A stretch of DNA of 64,000 nt from Promineifilum sp019695075 (GTDB lineage Bacteria > Chloroflexota > Anaerolineae > Promineifilales > Promineifilaceae): positions 12,189-76,188 of the forward strand of contig JAHCIO010000021.1 of assembly GCA_026129185.1 (NCBI GenBank), read 5' to 3'. A program made the translations under genes and the position numbers. Every line of letters starts with the position of its first letter. Positions within the stretch are counted from its first letter, which is position 1. This document shows positions 63,780 through 64,000 of this stretch, piece after piece. Under the pieces are notes generated by a model. That model was not told the origin of the DNA, made no database searches, and saw only the letters and a program-made list of their open reading frames with translations.

Positions 63780-64000
63780 ATGAAGAAGTTCGTCCCCCTC
63801 CTGTTGCTGGCTCTGACCCTACTGGCCGCCGCCCCGGCGGGCGCGCAACCGTCGCCCGGCACCGACGTGCCCAACGCCGACGGCTGGCCGACCGTGGCCC
63901 TGCCCGCGCTCGACCTGGCCGCGCCCGGCAACGCCTCGACGGCCGCGCCGCAGCTCGACGATGCTCTGGCCACGCTGGCGGCGCAAGCCCCGGAGCGCGC
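63780..64000 (+). CDS. Secreted protein, 5' part only
   Basis: The first 73 codons of a gene cut by the window edge. MKKFVPLLLLALTLLAAAPAGAQ is a clear signal peptide with a predicted cut after AGA. The mature start is proline/alanine/aspartate-rich (NADGWPTVALPALDLAAPG) and gives no family. It begins 9 bases after the glycosyltransferase gene and is probably in the same transcript. Confidence 0.75.
   Translation, partial: MKKFVPLLLLALTLLAAAPAGAQPSPGTDVPNADGWPTVALPALDLAAPGNASTAAPQLDDALATLAAQAPER

Overview
The window is about 64 kb of GC-rich bacterial DNA with 46 protein genes and no rRNA, tRNA, transposase or phage gene that I could recognise. Several things together suggest a filamentous or multicellular member of the Chloroflexota (Anaerolineae/Ardenticatenia-like): many Ser/Thr kinases, threonine/proline/alanine-rich linkers after signal peptides, LytR-CpsA-Psr and polysaccharide genes, HisKA_2/ANTAR signalling and abundant short intergenic repeats. 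This placement is an inference; no marker gene such as rRNA is present to prove it.

Layout. (1) 1-10400: nitrogen assimilation. gltD (cut by the window edge) and gltB run leftward; amtB, an unrecognised gene and glnA run rightward. The glutamine synthetase carries Phe at the position of the adenylylated Tyr. (2) 10538-17845: a CAP-domain surface protein; a HisKA_2 kinase and ANTAR antiterminator pair followed by a histidine phosphatase and a thioredoxin-type arsenate reductase; then a toroid-fold hypothetical and an Atg22/UMF1-like MFS protein on the minus strand. (3) 18008-35551, all minus strand: cell-surface polysaccharide. It holds an LCP ligase, an ABC-2 export permease with no ATPase nearby, five GT4 glycosyltransferases, a GT-C-like membrane enzyme, an FG-GAP secreted protein and a GHL10-type glycoside hydrolase, several linked by 4-bp ATGA overlaps. 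(4) 35748-39835, plus strand: kynurenine formamidase, kynureninase, an MBL-fold hydrolase and MutY. (5) 40671-58461, all minus strand: a large phospho-signalling island. Read in the direction of transcription it has a Ser/Thr kinase fused to membrane segments, an NTPase-like region and an effector-associated domain; a vWA protein; a zinc-ribbon kinase; a receptor kinase whose outer part is calcium-binding repeats plus a dead M14 peptidase; an intact LysM-M14 peptidase; a second zinc-ribbon kinase; a membrane protein; a zinc-ribbon PP2C phosphatase; a second vWA protein; a lipoprotein; and a zinc-ribbon/FHA/FHA/ABC transporter. A dynamin-like GTPase is divergent from its first gene. (6) 60362-64000: DUF402, DUF4126, a lone FAD subunit of a molybdenum hydroxylase, a sixth GT4 and the start of a secreted protein.

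Repeats are the second theme. Four kinds are scattered through gaps and even inside genes: a hairpin element (GCGATTC, loop GGGA, GAATCGC, tail GCCAC), heptanucleotide tandem tracts resembling cyanobacterial STRRs, a 19-bp palindromic array, and long inverted repeats. Two genes carry in-frame tandem copies of the hairpin element, read in different reading frames.

The most interesting candidate for an undescribed system is region 5. An active muropeptide-type peptidase sits beside a kinase carrying an inactivated paralogue of it as a putative sensor, together with the phosphatase, vWA, FHA and EAD parts seen in TerY-P-like and biological-conflict systems.
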